Of a stretch of 64,000 nt of DNA, positions 41,252 to 52,680 are shown piece by piece. Position numbers and translations under genes: made by a program. Source of the stretch: Megalonaias nervosa (Eukaryota > Mollusca > Bivalvia > Unionida > Unionidae); the NCBI GenBank assembly GCA_016617855.1, contig JAECUM010009266.1:18026-82025 (forward strand), read 5' to 3'. Under the pieces are notes generated by a model that was not told the origin of the DNA, searched no databases, and saw only the letters and a list, made by a program, of their open reading frames with translations. The number at the start of each line of letters is the position of its first letter. The first letter of the stretch is position 1.

Positions 41252-43344
41252 AATTGCACTTGGAATATAGTCGAAATTACAGTACAATTTCGAAATGTGT
41301 AATCAAGCTTGAGAACCCATGACATGGCTCATGTAATTCTGATTTGCAGAACTAAGAAAGTACATTTTGAGGAAATTCAGGATGTAAAACTGTAAATATA
41401 TTTTTTGCCATTTTTATTACCAGCTAAAGAAGACAGTTTATGTCTTGTAATTTGCATGTACTGGTAAGGACCCTGTCTGGCGTCTATAGCTAGCCTAAAT
41501 CTGCAACATTGTATCAAAACAGTTAACGTGGAATGTGCCAAAGCAGCTGTTATGTGGTAGTTTACTAAACATCTGCTTTAGTTCATTCAGAAACAAATTG
41601 TTTGTTTACAATAGAAAGTAGTTCCTTTATTCGCTTGAATTCAAATACGAAAAGATAAAAATCCAAAATAATATTATATTCACTTGTTTGTTTATTCAGA
41701 TCTCAAACTATTTTATGTACAGCAGTTTTCCTCGAGGTCCTGCGATCAGCCATTGTCTAATTGTTCTATCAATGCCCTCCTTACTCACTGGATCAGCGTT
41801 GTTATTGTTCATTAGCATCTGAAGCGTGTTCTGCTTTATACAGTTTCTCATTAGATTTGTGATGTTCCTTATAGGTGCCTCTTATTATGTTAAACCATTG
41901 TTGCATTGCACTAGGGTAAGAGTGAGGCAGGGACACCTCAGCTATTATTCCTTAAACTTTAATCTGAAACGTGAAGTTCAACAACGCAATAACAAGTAAA
42001 CAAGACCATTAAAATAGTTAAGCATGTCTGCCAAAATCATCATTTTTAGGATGGACGATGTTAAATCAAATACACAAAAGCAGCTGTGGGCCACATTTGA
42101 TCCTTTTATTACATATAATACCTAAGCTCTCCAGATTAGAACAATACATGAATGAATGAATGAATGAATGAATGAATGAATGAATGAATGAATTAATTAA
42201 TTAATTAATTCATTCATTAATAGCTTCTTTTGGATACATGCTAGGCTTAATCACATTACTCGGCCACGCATCATTGCATTGGTTGCAAGGACTCATGGAA
42301 CAGTTCAGGTACCAACAAGACTGGTACTGGCTGGTTGCTGTAATGCACATAAATACCTGAAATGGTAATTTGTCCAACATCTTATGTAAAAGCCAAGTGA
42401 ACGCTGATTATATGTAACCCAGGCAATCTGTTTACCAAACATAGGTCACATGCTTTTTCGTACACAAAATTTACAGCTTTCGATGGAAGTATAAGTAGAC
42501 GATCTTCATAAATGTAAGGGGCATTCACGGCGATGCATATTAATAATTTACTTTTTGTTCTACCTTGAAATTAGAATTTCAACATTTCTTAACCTCCATT
42601 GAAGAATCTTCAAATAAATTAGATTTTTTGACAAGCACGATGTGAAGCTCACTTGGAATAACGGAGAGGCGCTATCTGAAATTAGAAGGGCCCCTCGGAC
42701 GTCTGGCCATATGTTATTTTGAGCACTAACATTCCATATTTAAGAAATGTCCATTGCAAAAAAATGTCTTTACTCGATGATGAGACCATTTAGGTTGATG
42801 TAAGTGAAAATAACTTTGCAAATTTACCAGGGCTTTAATTACTTCCATTACCCGAATGATAAACATCGAAATCATCAATTGGACTTCCACTACTGTTCCT
42901 GTCCGTGCAAAGATCTGTAAACACTCGATGCGCCAACCTAATCAATATTTTGTGAACAATTGCCTAATTTTCTTAGAAATTGATATGAGCTTATAATCAA
43001 ACTGGAGCTTACTATTATTTATCCAATTTTGGGTGACTTGTTATTTCACATTTTAATTCGACACAATATTTGCGTTTTTGTATACCTACATTATTATATA
43101 TTCTGCTTGAATATGGATTGGAATATATGAGTTTATATTGTTCCCATACAGATTTCAAAATAATGATTGATAATTGGATAAGCTGTACATAATGGAAATT
43201 ATTTATGAGCTGGATACATCAGAATATAAGGAATACGCAGAGATAATGAGCATGTCACACTGTCATCAATGATACATGTATGTCAACAAAGGAAACTGAA
43301 AATAATTAAAAACATTTCAATATGCAATATTCTTGGCGAGAAAC
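41252..43344. other. Gene-free stretch
   Basis: Nothing recognised apart from a (TGAA)n run at 42,148-42,193 that turns into aatt/attc repeats able to fold back. Confidence 0.5.
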
Positions 43345-43664
43345 CGCTGCTGTGGCTTAGTAGTTAGAGCGTCCGCCTCGGATGCGGGAGTTCGCGGGTT
43401 CGATCCCAGACGAGTCATACCAAACACTTATAAAAATGATACTAACAGCTGCCTCGCTTGGCGCTCAGCATTAAGATGTTAGTGTTAAGACTGGTCAGCT
43501 TGGTGTCAGGATAATGTGACTGGGTGGGTCCTCATGCTACATGTCTGCGGCATGATGCTCCAGTGCTAGACATCACTCCTTACAGCCACACTGCAGACAT
43601 CATAGCGATATGACTGAAAAATTGTTAAAGCTACGTTAAAAATCCAAATCACATACATACACAT
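43345..43664 (+). mobile_element. SINE copy 4
   Basis: A full-length copy with tRNA-like head (A box tggcttagtag, B box gggttcgatccca) and the usual body and 3' end (ccaaatcacatacatac). Imperfect direct repeats flank it (atattcttgg at 43,327 and 43,665). Confidence 0.92.
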
Positions 43665-45054
43665 ATATTCTTGGTGAAACTAGACTTATTGTCTTTTTTT
43701 TTTTCCTGCAAAGCCATGTAAGTTTTGTTGTACATGTAGTTATTTAATATGTAATTATTGACTATTTAGGTCTTCGATTTGATATGACATTGGTGTTGTC
43801 TGTTAAAAGTCACAAAATGTACATAATGCATAATATTTGTCGACTTAAAATGTAAACTTTTGAGTCACCAAAAATTACTAACCACTACATCTGTTTAAGG
43901 AGTATATCGCCATCACTGAAATTTTAGCATGATTATAAAAACTTTAATTTTGGAATTGGGACCGAAACTAGGTCCCTATTGGCACCTACATTATAATAAT
44001 ATTATATGTAGGAAATGGGAGTAATTATAGACCGCTGAAGAAACTTATGCTGCATGATTTGTTTAGTTTGGTGGGATCTATTTACAGGCCCCTGATGACA
44101 CCTACAGTGCATGAAAATTACTGCTCACTACAAGTAACAACATATATAGGCATGCATGCATCTTCATTTGGGGTTAATATATCCCATCAAAAGCATAAGT
44201 GCAGAATATGAAAATTCTCATCATGAGGGTGGGATTTTCCGAACCAAAAGCGATGCATAACAAAGGATTGTTTTTCTCACATATGAACAATAAGAAAGGA
44301 CGTCAGAATGGCATATTGTGAATACTGATGAAACTTTCAAACAGTAAAACACACAGTGAGCATGTCTTCAACTTAGGACAGAACATACAAAGTTAGATTT
44401 ACTCTGAAAAATTCAGGGTAAAATTTAAAATGACAGTCAAACAGATCGGCATTCAAAGAACACTGGCTGAGACCTCTAAGCTAATATCAATGCAATTCAT
44501 TCTAATTATGTACTGACGATAGCTTGCACAATGATGCAGACGTGAACAGGACGCATCATAACGTCCAATCTTATCCGTTAGATTTAAGGAGACAGACACA
44601 AAAAAAAATCATGATATAATCCTCGATTCAGCTTTGATCTCGAATTGATATTCCTTTCTTAAATAATATTGAGAAGACTTGTTTTAAATAATTATAACAG
44701 TTTTACTTGAGACTTGACAACCGGAGCTGCACATGTAGCTAGATTAATCATACACGTTTTGCAATTAATGTTTAACTTGATTACTGTGTTAGAAAGCTTA
44801 AGTAGTGAAGGATATCAGAGACTGTTAGACAGCTGGTATGCGCTATGCTTGCTGTAGACTTTCATGTGATCAAAGATCGTGGTCATGTGTTGAGAGACAG
44901 ACATATGTTCTACCGGTTATACATGATTGGAAAACTTGATCATGCACATGTTGGAATGTGAGAAAAAAAGGTATCCCACTCAGTCAACATTGTAGAGGTA
45001 AAAAGTGATTTGAAGTATAACTATTAACTTTCAGGATGTAGAACAAAAACTTAC
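43665..45054. other. Gene-free stretch
   Basis: No gene seen. If the alpha-mannosidase exon at 45,055 is functional, this would be intron. Confidence 0.4.
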
Positions 45055-45180
45055 TAAGGGCCAAAAGACTCTCCTACTTGAGCTGGAGAGTAGTCTCCCT
45101 TGACTGCTTCCTCATATGGAATCCTACCAGGTTCTGCATAGTGCTGTATGGAAGATACTGGAGAACACTTTGTATATACT
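45055..45180 (-). CDS. MAN2C1: Exon of alpha-mannosidase class 2C1
   Basis: An exon of 126 bp on the minus strand between an acceptor (ttcttattgcag) and a strong donor (gtaagt at 45,054-45,049). It encodes SSIQHYAEPGRIPYEEAV followed by KGDYSPAQVGESFGP. This matches the N-terminal region of cytosolic alpha-mannosidase 2C1, where a PYxEAV segment and an AQVGxSFGPTWW segment are conserved. The enzyme is a glycoside hydrolase family 38 member that trims free oligomannosides in the cytosol. The exon starts just after the first short N-terminal exon and would be followed by the one with the WWTxW motif. I could not find either neighbour exon in this window; they may lie beyond large introns, or this may be a lone fragment. 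Confidence 0.75.
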
Positions 45181-45259
45181 CTGCAATAAGAAAAACATGC
45201 ACCCTGAAATGTTTCTGAATTATGATGAAATTTTAAGTAATTAAAAGTGGCAGTATTCA

Positions 45260-46100
45260 AAATTTTCCAAAGTGTACTAAATTTAGAACTACCTGTTGCA
45301 ATTTCTGTGCACTATATATTTCTACATTTCCACAAGATACTTTTTTCTACTCTCAACTGCTAAATTTGACTTGGGGAATGAAATGAATGGGAATTTTACA
45401 AAAAGAAGATATTTCACCCGTTATTTAATTTCCTGCACAAATTTAATACACGTTTATAAGTAAAATGTAACAATATTTTCTTTCAAGGGTCAAATATTTC
45501 GGCAAAATGACTACTCTCTCCAGCTAAAATAGAGCAAATGTGACACAAAAGAGGGATATGTTCAAAGTTCAAAATTTATAATACTAAAAATAGTAACTTT
45601 AAACTTGTTCATTTGCATATGTTCATGATCGATTATCAAAGTCCTAATTAAATGAATTTAAAGCTTCACAAAAGTATTTAAGCTTTTCTATTTTACTTCA
45701 GCACATTTGTTCTATAACCGCACAAACAGTTTACAGTCACAAATCATCAATTGTTGCTACAGAATAAATGTTTTACATGTATTTTGGATGAAATATTGAA
45801 AACAAATAGTTAATTTTATTAGCAACGGACCTGGATAGACCCACGGAGGCATAATTCACTTCTGATTGGGCAGATTCTAATTGTCTGCAGGAATTCTATA
45901 CATACCAAGACAACGTAAGTTCTACCATTTTTTATATTCAAATTAGCACCAAAATTGACTGAAGCGTATTTTTGCTAATTTTACACCTTCCTGTTTGAGA
46001 AGAACATGCACAATGTTGAAGTTTCACATTCATTATCAATGCATTCAGCCTGAACAAAGTATATTGAGGGATTCACATCAAATCAAGGCGTGGTGAAGTT
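45260..46100. other. Non-coding stretch
   Basis: No gene is recognised. A 24-bp stretch at about 45,893-45,916 between tctgcag and gtaagt on the plus strand looks like a micro-exon but has no supporting context. Confidence 0.3.
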
Positions 46101-46109
46101 CAGGACAAA

Positions 46110-47243
46110 CTACTGCATGCATCTCTGAGCTTGCTTCTGTCTGCTTGGAATGATGTTAGCGTCAATCATTATTATGGTGTGGACATTGATCACAGTTAGA
46201 GCGGAACTCTCGGCGAGAAGAGATTGGCGGTTTGTCAAGAAGATATAGAGTGTCTTGTTTTTTCCTTTTAGGAAGTCGATAATTTCTTCGCACTCATTGT
46301 CGTTTATTACATTAATTAAAGCATGGTTGATAGGTAAGGATAGTTGTGTACTGAGATGGAGTTGTCTGCCCAGTTAATATCAGGTATGTTTGCATCTCCC
46401 CAATCTACAATGCTTGGCCTTTATATCGTGAGTGCTGGTCTGCAATGGTTTCACAGAGCTCTTCTGCGTAGTCGATGTTGTTATTTGCATGTCGGTAAAC
46501 ACTTCCAATAATGAGAGGTTTTTTCAAGCTGGTGCAGGTAAATGCAGTTGCTAGAAACTATTTACTGTGGGTGTTTATTTCAGTCGCGTCAATATTGGAT
46601 AGCCACGCCACCATGGGAACTTTCAGGTCTGTCTCCTCTAGTAACAAATCTATGTGTCTGGCAATACTTGGTTCTCAGAAATGGAAGAGTATAGCCACGT
46701 CTCTCTAGCAAGTGTGATGTCAGCATCGCAATAATCAAATATTTTCCAAAATGTTTCTCGTTTGCTACATATGCTTTGAAAGTTGATTCCCAGAACTTTA
46801 CGTTTTTTCTTGTATATATGGGATCTGAGTTTTTATGAGTGTTTAGCGAGGATGAAGATGTTGGCGGACCATTGTTAATGCTGGAATTGAAGAATGAGAT
46901 TGGTGATTTGGTTGACTCTTTGTAATTGGGTGTACTACATGATGTAGAGTTGTTTTCAAACTCTTCAAAAGGCTTGTTTCAGGTTTGGTAAGCCGCATTT
47001 ACAGCAATACCAAATCACCTCTGAATGTTCAAGGAGTTCATGTACAGCAGTACACATATGCAGATACTTCTTATCCAACCATTTCACACAACCTGTACAG
47101 GCAACTGAACATTTCTTAGACCACATACATGCATTTCCACATATATTGCATGGAAACGTCACCACTCTGAGACCGGGGTTTGGGTGAAAATCTGATGCAT
47201 TCAGAATAAGTAAAGAGAATATGAAGAGTAAATGGCCAGTCAT
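46110..47243 (-). pseudogene. LINE-type retrotransposon ORF remnant (PHD-like plus APE endonuclease)
   Basis: The Met frame at 47,243 has a hydrophobic N terminus (GHLLFIFSLLILNASDFH), then an NPG motif (HPNPGL) like the degenerate 2A-like element found in many invertebrate LINE proteins, then a Cys/His cluster (PCNICGNACMWSKKCSVACT, WYCCKCGLPNL) of PHD-finger type. Lower on the minus strand come frameshifted pieces of an AP-endonuclease domain: VLGINFQSI, ADITLARETWLYSSISE, then ALINVINDNECEEIIDF with KNKTLYIFLTNR. No reverse transcriptase is found to the left, so the copy is truncated as well as broken. Confidence 0.75.
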
Positions 47244-47249
47244 ACGTCT

Positions 47250-48270
47250 TTTAAAAGCCGAATATAAAGTGTTTCCTCTGTGATTTCAAACTCGTCGTTC
47301 GCATGTAGTCAATGGGATAGAATATCTCTCATTTCCAAATTGTGGTCCAAAGGGTAGATGTTAGTGGTAATGCAGTATGAGAATTGATACTTCAAATATT
47401 TAGCAATTAACTACAGGTATGCATACATACATCATAGACCGTAACGTACGTGTTCTTGGACAATGATTGTCTGGTACGAGTGTAAACAAGCCGACTTCCA
47501 GTTTCACGGTGATGTCACACAACACAGCGAGAAATCCTCTCAGTAAAATGTATCAAGCTTGCTCAAACGTATATTCTGGGTAGAAATAATATAGTTGCTA
47601 TCTGTTGGGAATGTTCATACATCTATAACCAGCTAAAGAGATACATGTTGCTCGTTAAGACTAAAAAAAATAAAAATAATGATTGTCCTCCGGTAAGTAG
47701 CCAACTTGAACCACTCAACACACGTGACATTACACCATTATGTAATATAATCACAGATAATCATTAAACATGGTGCAAGACCAACCTTGTCACTAAAATC
47801 TGAGCACATAATGTCTGGCTGTAATTATCGCTGTATGTCGATTTTTCTCCCTCACTGCAGTCGAATATATAATGTTTCTGTTTATTTGAATCTTTTTGAC
47901 ATCATCTTTATCAGAAGTAAACCAAAGGGTTCTCTTCTTCTCCATTTGGTGAAACTGATTTCACTTTTTGATCTAAACTGAGAATGTTGAGCACATACAC
48001 GCTCCTTGTTGCATCTTATTCTTTCGTCAGGAATTTGTAGTTATTACACAAGACGGTCAATGTTATCAATGGGAGTAAGCTAGTCACGTGAATGACGTTT
48101 TATTTTAGTCTAATACTCTCGCAAGTACAATTCGTAAGCAGCAAGAGAGAAAACACAAAGGCTACAATCCATTTAGCTATCTAGCAGCCACAGTCACGCT
48201 GGCCGACCTAAAATGTACGGTGCTTCTCTGCGGTTAGCTTATGTCATGTTGATAATTATCACTGGGCCCT
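47250..48270. other. Gene-free stretch
   Basis: No gene recognised. Confidence 0.4.
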
Positions 48271-48276
48271 CATCAA

Positions 48277-48714
48277 GTGACTCATCTTAACATGACAGAA
48301 AATGATAAGAACATCCTGCTAGAAGTTCTGAAAATGAAACACTCCTGTGATGGTGTAGAAAGACTGAGACTGAACACAAACACACAGAAATGTGAGGCTG
48401 TGAACAGATCAATCAGTGTTTCATTACCTAAAAATGTGAACTATTCCAGAAACTTTGAGGCAAGAGTGCATTCAACAATACACAGACTCAATAACAGCCT
48501 GGGATCATCACTGAAAACAAAAGTGACACACTTGGGAGGTAAATTTTCAGCAAGGACTCTGAGATCACTGGAGACAATGGATAAAGAATGCACTTACCAT
48601 CAGTTGTATCAAAAGCGTCCACAAACCAGGCAACGTATTCTAGCAAGACGAGAAAATATGATACAGGCCCATCTGAGGTGCAGGACTCAGCAAGGCAATA
48701 GGAAGTCTGACTAG
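48277..48714 (+). pseudogene. Mutator-like transposase-associated domain fragment
   Basis: An open frame of 145 codons. It contains NTNTQKCEAVNRSISVSLPK, then NVNYSRNFEARVHSTIHRLN and NSLGSSLKTKVTHLGGKFSA. I recognise the TQKCEAxNRSxSxSxPK-type block, followed by a histidine-containing RVHSTIHRLNN block, as the C-terminal part of the Mutator-like domain protein common in invertebrate genomes. The catalytic N-terminal part is absent to the left, so this is a fragment. The C-terminal basic region ends with a TAG at 48,712-48,714. Confidence 0.6.
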
Positions 48715-49069
48715 TTCAAAGGACTGCTAGACACCAAGGGCGATCACTCCTATGCACAGGTTTAGCAGGAGCCAATGGACATTGCTGATAGAAAAGATTA
48801 TCTTAATTCCATGTGAAAAATGACAGTGCTCAAAGACACCACAAAGAACACATGGTACAGAAGAGAAAACTGTAGTGGGGAAATCCGTAGGTAACACAAC
48901 GCATGTTATAAGCAGTCCTGTTACTTACTACCACCTGATAAGACCTATGGAGAGGTCAAAACAGTTTTTCTCTGAATATGAAGACACAAATAAAGAAATT
49001 AAAAGCAAAATAAATAAATCTTAAAATATTCTAAAATAAAATAACATGAAATGACTTATTAGCTGAGAG

Positions 49070-49260
49070 AATGAATGAATGAACGAAGGAATGAATGAAT
49101 GAAGGAATGAATGGATGGATGGAAGGAAGGAAGGAAGGAAGCACTGTCATACCAGCATGGTCTACTAAAATAAAGACCACACACTTTCTTTTCTCCTGCT
49201 TGCTCACACATCCATCCATCCATGGGTGGGTGGGTGCGTGGGTGGGTGTATAGGACATAT
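49070..49260. repeat. Tetranucleotide repeats (GAAT)n and (GGAA)n, (GGGT)n
   Basis: Runs of aatg/gaatgaa (49,072-49,112), ggatgg/ggaa (49,112-49,140), and tccatcca/gggtgggt (49,209-49,246). Confidence 0.8.
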
Positions 49261-49289
49261 CATGATATCTGCATTATTCCATGTTACAA

Positions 49290-49665
49290 TCTCAACTTTG
49301 TCATGCAGGCTGGAAAGCCACCATGCCCAATGCAATGCCCATAACCTTTGCAGCACTGCCTATTATTGTTAACGGAATGAGGTTCTAAATTCAGGTGATC
49401 AACATTCACGCACAAACTGTTGTGGTTTAAATGGGATGCATCGAGCTCCTTTGGAATATTCAGACTTCTCAACTTTACCATTAATGCTAGTCTGTGGACA
49501 TGTTTTTCTTCCATGTGTTTGTTTCTGGATCCCTATATGACAATAGGCCATATAATCTATTGCATGTTACATTTCCTGTCCATATTCTACAATCACTATT
49601 ATGTGCTGGCGCAGAATTTAAAGAGATTTTCGCTGACAGGCTTTGAAAAAAATCCTCCATTACAA
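49290..49665 (-). pseudogene. His-Me finger (HNH-type) zinc-loop endonuclease domain fragment
   Basis: Two overlapping minus-strand frames join near 49,512. The first reads MEDFFQSLSAKISLNSAPAH, then CRIWTGNVTCNRLYGLLSYR. The second reads HRLALMVKLRSLNIPKELDA, then SHLNHNSLCVNVDHLNLEPH and SVNNNRQCCKGYGHCIGHGG, ending FPACM. The Cys/His spacing (SHLxHNxxCVNxxHLxLE, then NNxRxxC) is that of the zinc-binding loop of His-Me finger homing endonucleases, a domain also found in many invertebrate mobile genes. One frameshift breaks it. It is on the opposite strand from the Mutator-like piece 600 bp to its left. Confidence 0.65.
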
Positions 49666-49724
49666 CTTGTTTATGGTGTAGGAATACATTGCTGCTAATA
49701 ATAATCAGTGTCATCTCCAACAGA

Positions 49725-51930
49725 TACCATTTCTGTGAATTTATGGCGAAAACAATTCATTTTTAAATTATTTTGTTTAACATTAATTAAAAAATTGTTA
49801 AATTAAATTTTTAACATTTTAATTATATTTGCTAATTGTAACAGTCAATATACACAAGGTGTGAAAACTTCATGTGTCTATCGTTAATAATAAACATTTT
49901 ATAGCAATTTAAGGTTTAGTCAGTACTGCCCTGACAGGCCATTGAACACAATTAATTTTATTATATATTCTCTACATTTGTTTCTCAGTACTGAACTTTC
50001 CACTGTGTGACAATCAATACAAATCATATGTTAATCTAAAATACCTTCAAAGATGACTTCACGGTGAAGTTGTCGTCAAGGGTTCACCGACATGCTTTTG
50101 AGAGGCTGGATTGTAAACATAGCAATACGCAATGGAACACAGATTTCACTTCTGGATCATCACCAAGGCCTTATTACTCACTGTGCACTGTAGCCAAAAT
50201 ACACACAGACAACAATGCCATAAGCCCATATTCTCAAGAATAAACAATTACCTTTAAATTCCTACCAAAAATGCACCAATAAAACTCTTCTATCACCACC
50301 AAAATGAGAGAGGAAAAAATGTTCTAAAAATAGACTAGAACTACATTCGTGGGTACTGAACTGGAAGTATTAATTGTGACCCGATGCCATAACTGCTTTG
50401 GCCATGTTGGCAATTCATCTTCTGGTTTGGATTACCTGCCTTACCAACTTAACTCAAAACTAAATTTCACTCAAGGCGCATCAATTCAAAGGTTCAAAAA
50501 TATCTTCAAAAGTACAAAACTGTTACGCTTTTTTAAAAATATATGTGTTGAGCGCGTATTTACCGAGCAAGAGTAACAAATACAATTTGAACATTTGAAC
50601 ATTTCTTCGTGCCTTTAATCATCTTAAAATTGCTGCTAAAATTATGATAGGGCCAGATACGGTATTTATCTCTCAAGTAGTATAGATTATGTATTTTGGT
50701 TCTGAAGCAAGTTATCTATAGGCTCTTGAACTGTCACATTCCTTTGTCGAATGGCTAGCATCTCAATCTGGGCTTGATAAAACTACACCAGACTTAGAGT
50801 ACGTGTAATGTTCCAATCAAATCTAAATCAAAATAGCTTGTTGTTCTGATCAGACATAATGTTACATTGATGTAATATCATGATACTGTGCTATTGTTGA
50901 GAAACCTATATACGTATCCACCTGTGCAGTGACTTGCACTTGAAATGTAGTTCTTTTCGAATCAACATTGTTACTCAATCGGAATACTGTATAATCTGGT
51001 GTTTCATATTAGATGATTGAATTAAAATCTTTGACAAGCCTTCAAATGTTTCTTGTGACCATTAGCTCATTGGCATAATTATATCGGCGCTTTAAATATG
51101 GTGCTAAGCCTAATCACGCTTTCCTCTTCGCCCTTGTTTAACGTAACATGTATAAGGTCGAAGCAAAGCACCTGACTGAGGCACGTCTGATGTTAAAATT
51201 CGATCCGGCATCCTTTCAATCCAGAGACCGGTACGGTAACCATTGAACCAACGCAGTTCCCCAATGGTTTGGGGATTATTGTTTTTGATAGGCTATACAT
51301 AGCGGTCAGTATGTCTGGTGGAGGTAGAATCATAAAAAAATTACGGAAACTATCAACAACCCAAGTAAATTTAAGTACATGATACGTAAACACACATTTT
51401 CACTACTCCAGTAAAACAATTGTCAAATATTATAATTATTACATTTCCGATTGACGCTTCAGTATTTGCTGTGGACTAGTACTTTAATGTTTTCTGGAAA
51501 TCGCATCCAAAAACCCATATATCCACATATCAATTAATCAGTCAATAGGTTGAGTTATTTCTAAATACCATTCAAACCATTTATGCCTGTATTGATCTAC
51601 CAATTATTTAAACAATCCCCAATGTACTATCCATTTGTGACACATTTATTTATCTATCTGATTGCCACTACCTCAATCGACATATGCATCTTTATTTTCG
51701 TTTTTTTTAAAGTTATAATGGATAGTAACCAAACTAAATAGCTCGATCTGTGCTGCATACTCTCCGATAAATCCATAAGTTCATATTTAAGTGGTGTACA
51801 ACAATTTGTTTTGACTATGTGCGCCCGAGTTTAATTTAACCTGTAAACATTTGACTAATTGTTCCTGATAACTTTGTTGTAATAAAGTGATTCAAGATTT
51901 TTCACTACTAATTGAATTTATTCATAGTTG
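49725..51930. other. Gene-free stretch
   Basis: AT-rich, no gene recognised. Confidence 0.4.
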
Positions 51931-52680
51931 TTTGTAAAAGATTGGACAACAGTAAATCACATGGTATTAAAGAGCAAACCAGATGGTATTTTAGTACCTA
52001 AATTCTGATCTGAGAATAAACAAGTTTGTATTTTTAATACCTAAATTATAATTAGGTTGTAAAGCAGAAGGTATAGCTAATAACTAAATTCTGAAAACAA
52101 AAACTAGTAAACCAAATATTATCTGCAATAGCAATATTGTGAGAACGAGTAAAACATATTTCTAATGATTAGCTTTGATTAACGAATAAACCAGTTGGTA
52201 TTTCTAACACCTAAATTCTGATTAACGGGTAAGCCTGATGGTATACACAATAACTAAGTTCTGTTTAATGAGTTAACCAGATGATATTTCCAGTGCCAGT
52301 ATTGTAATAATAAGTAAACCAGACGGCATTAAAAACAGCAATAATATGATACAAAGTGCACAAAGTGGTATTTCTAGTACCAAAATTAGGATTGAATTTG
52401 CATTTTTCTAGTAAAGGTATTATATTAACGAGTACTCCAGGCGATATTTTTAATTCTTAAATTATGATTAACGAGTAAAGGAGATTGCATTTCTACTACC
52501 TATATCCTAACTAATGAGTAAACCAGATGGCATTTCTAGCACCAAAATTCTTATCAGACAGCAAAACCAGATGGTATTTTGTACTACATTAATTCTGATT
52601 CAATTTAAAACCAGAGTTGTTCTGTTTCTAGAACCAAACTTCTGAATAGCGAATAAAACAGACCATAGTTGTAATACTCG
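51930..52680. repeat. Degenerate satellite, unit about 43-50 bp
   Basis: About 14-15 diverged copies of a unit with the core gagtaaaccagatggtattt followed by ctagtacctaaattctgatt. Copies vary in length and sequence. No coding sense. Confidence 0.85.
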
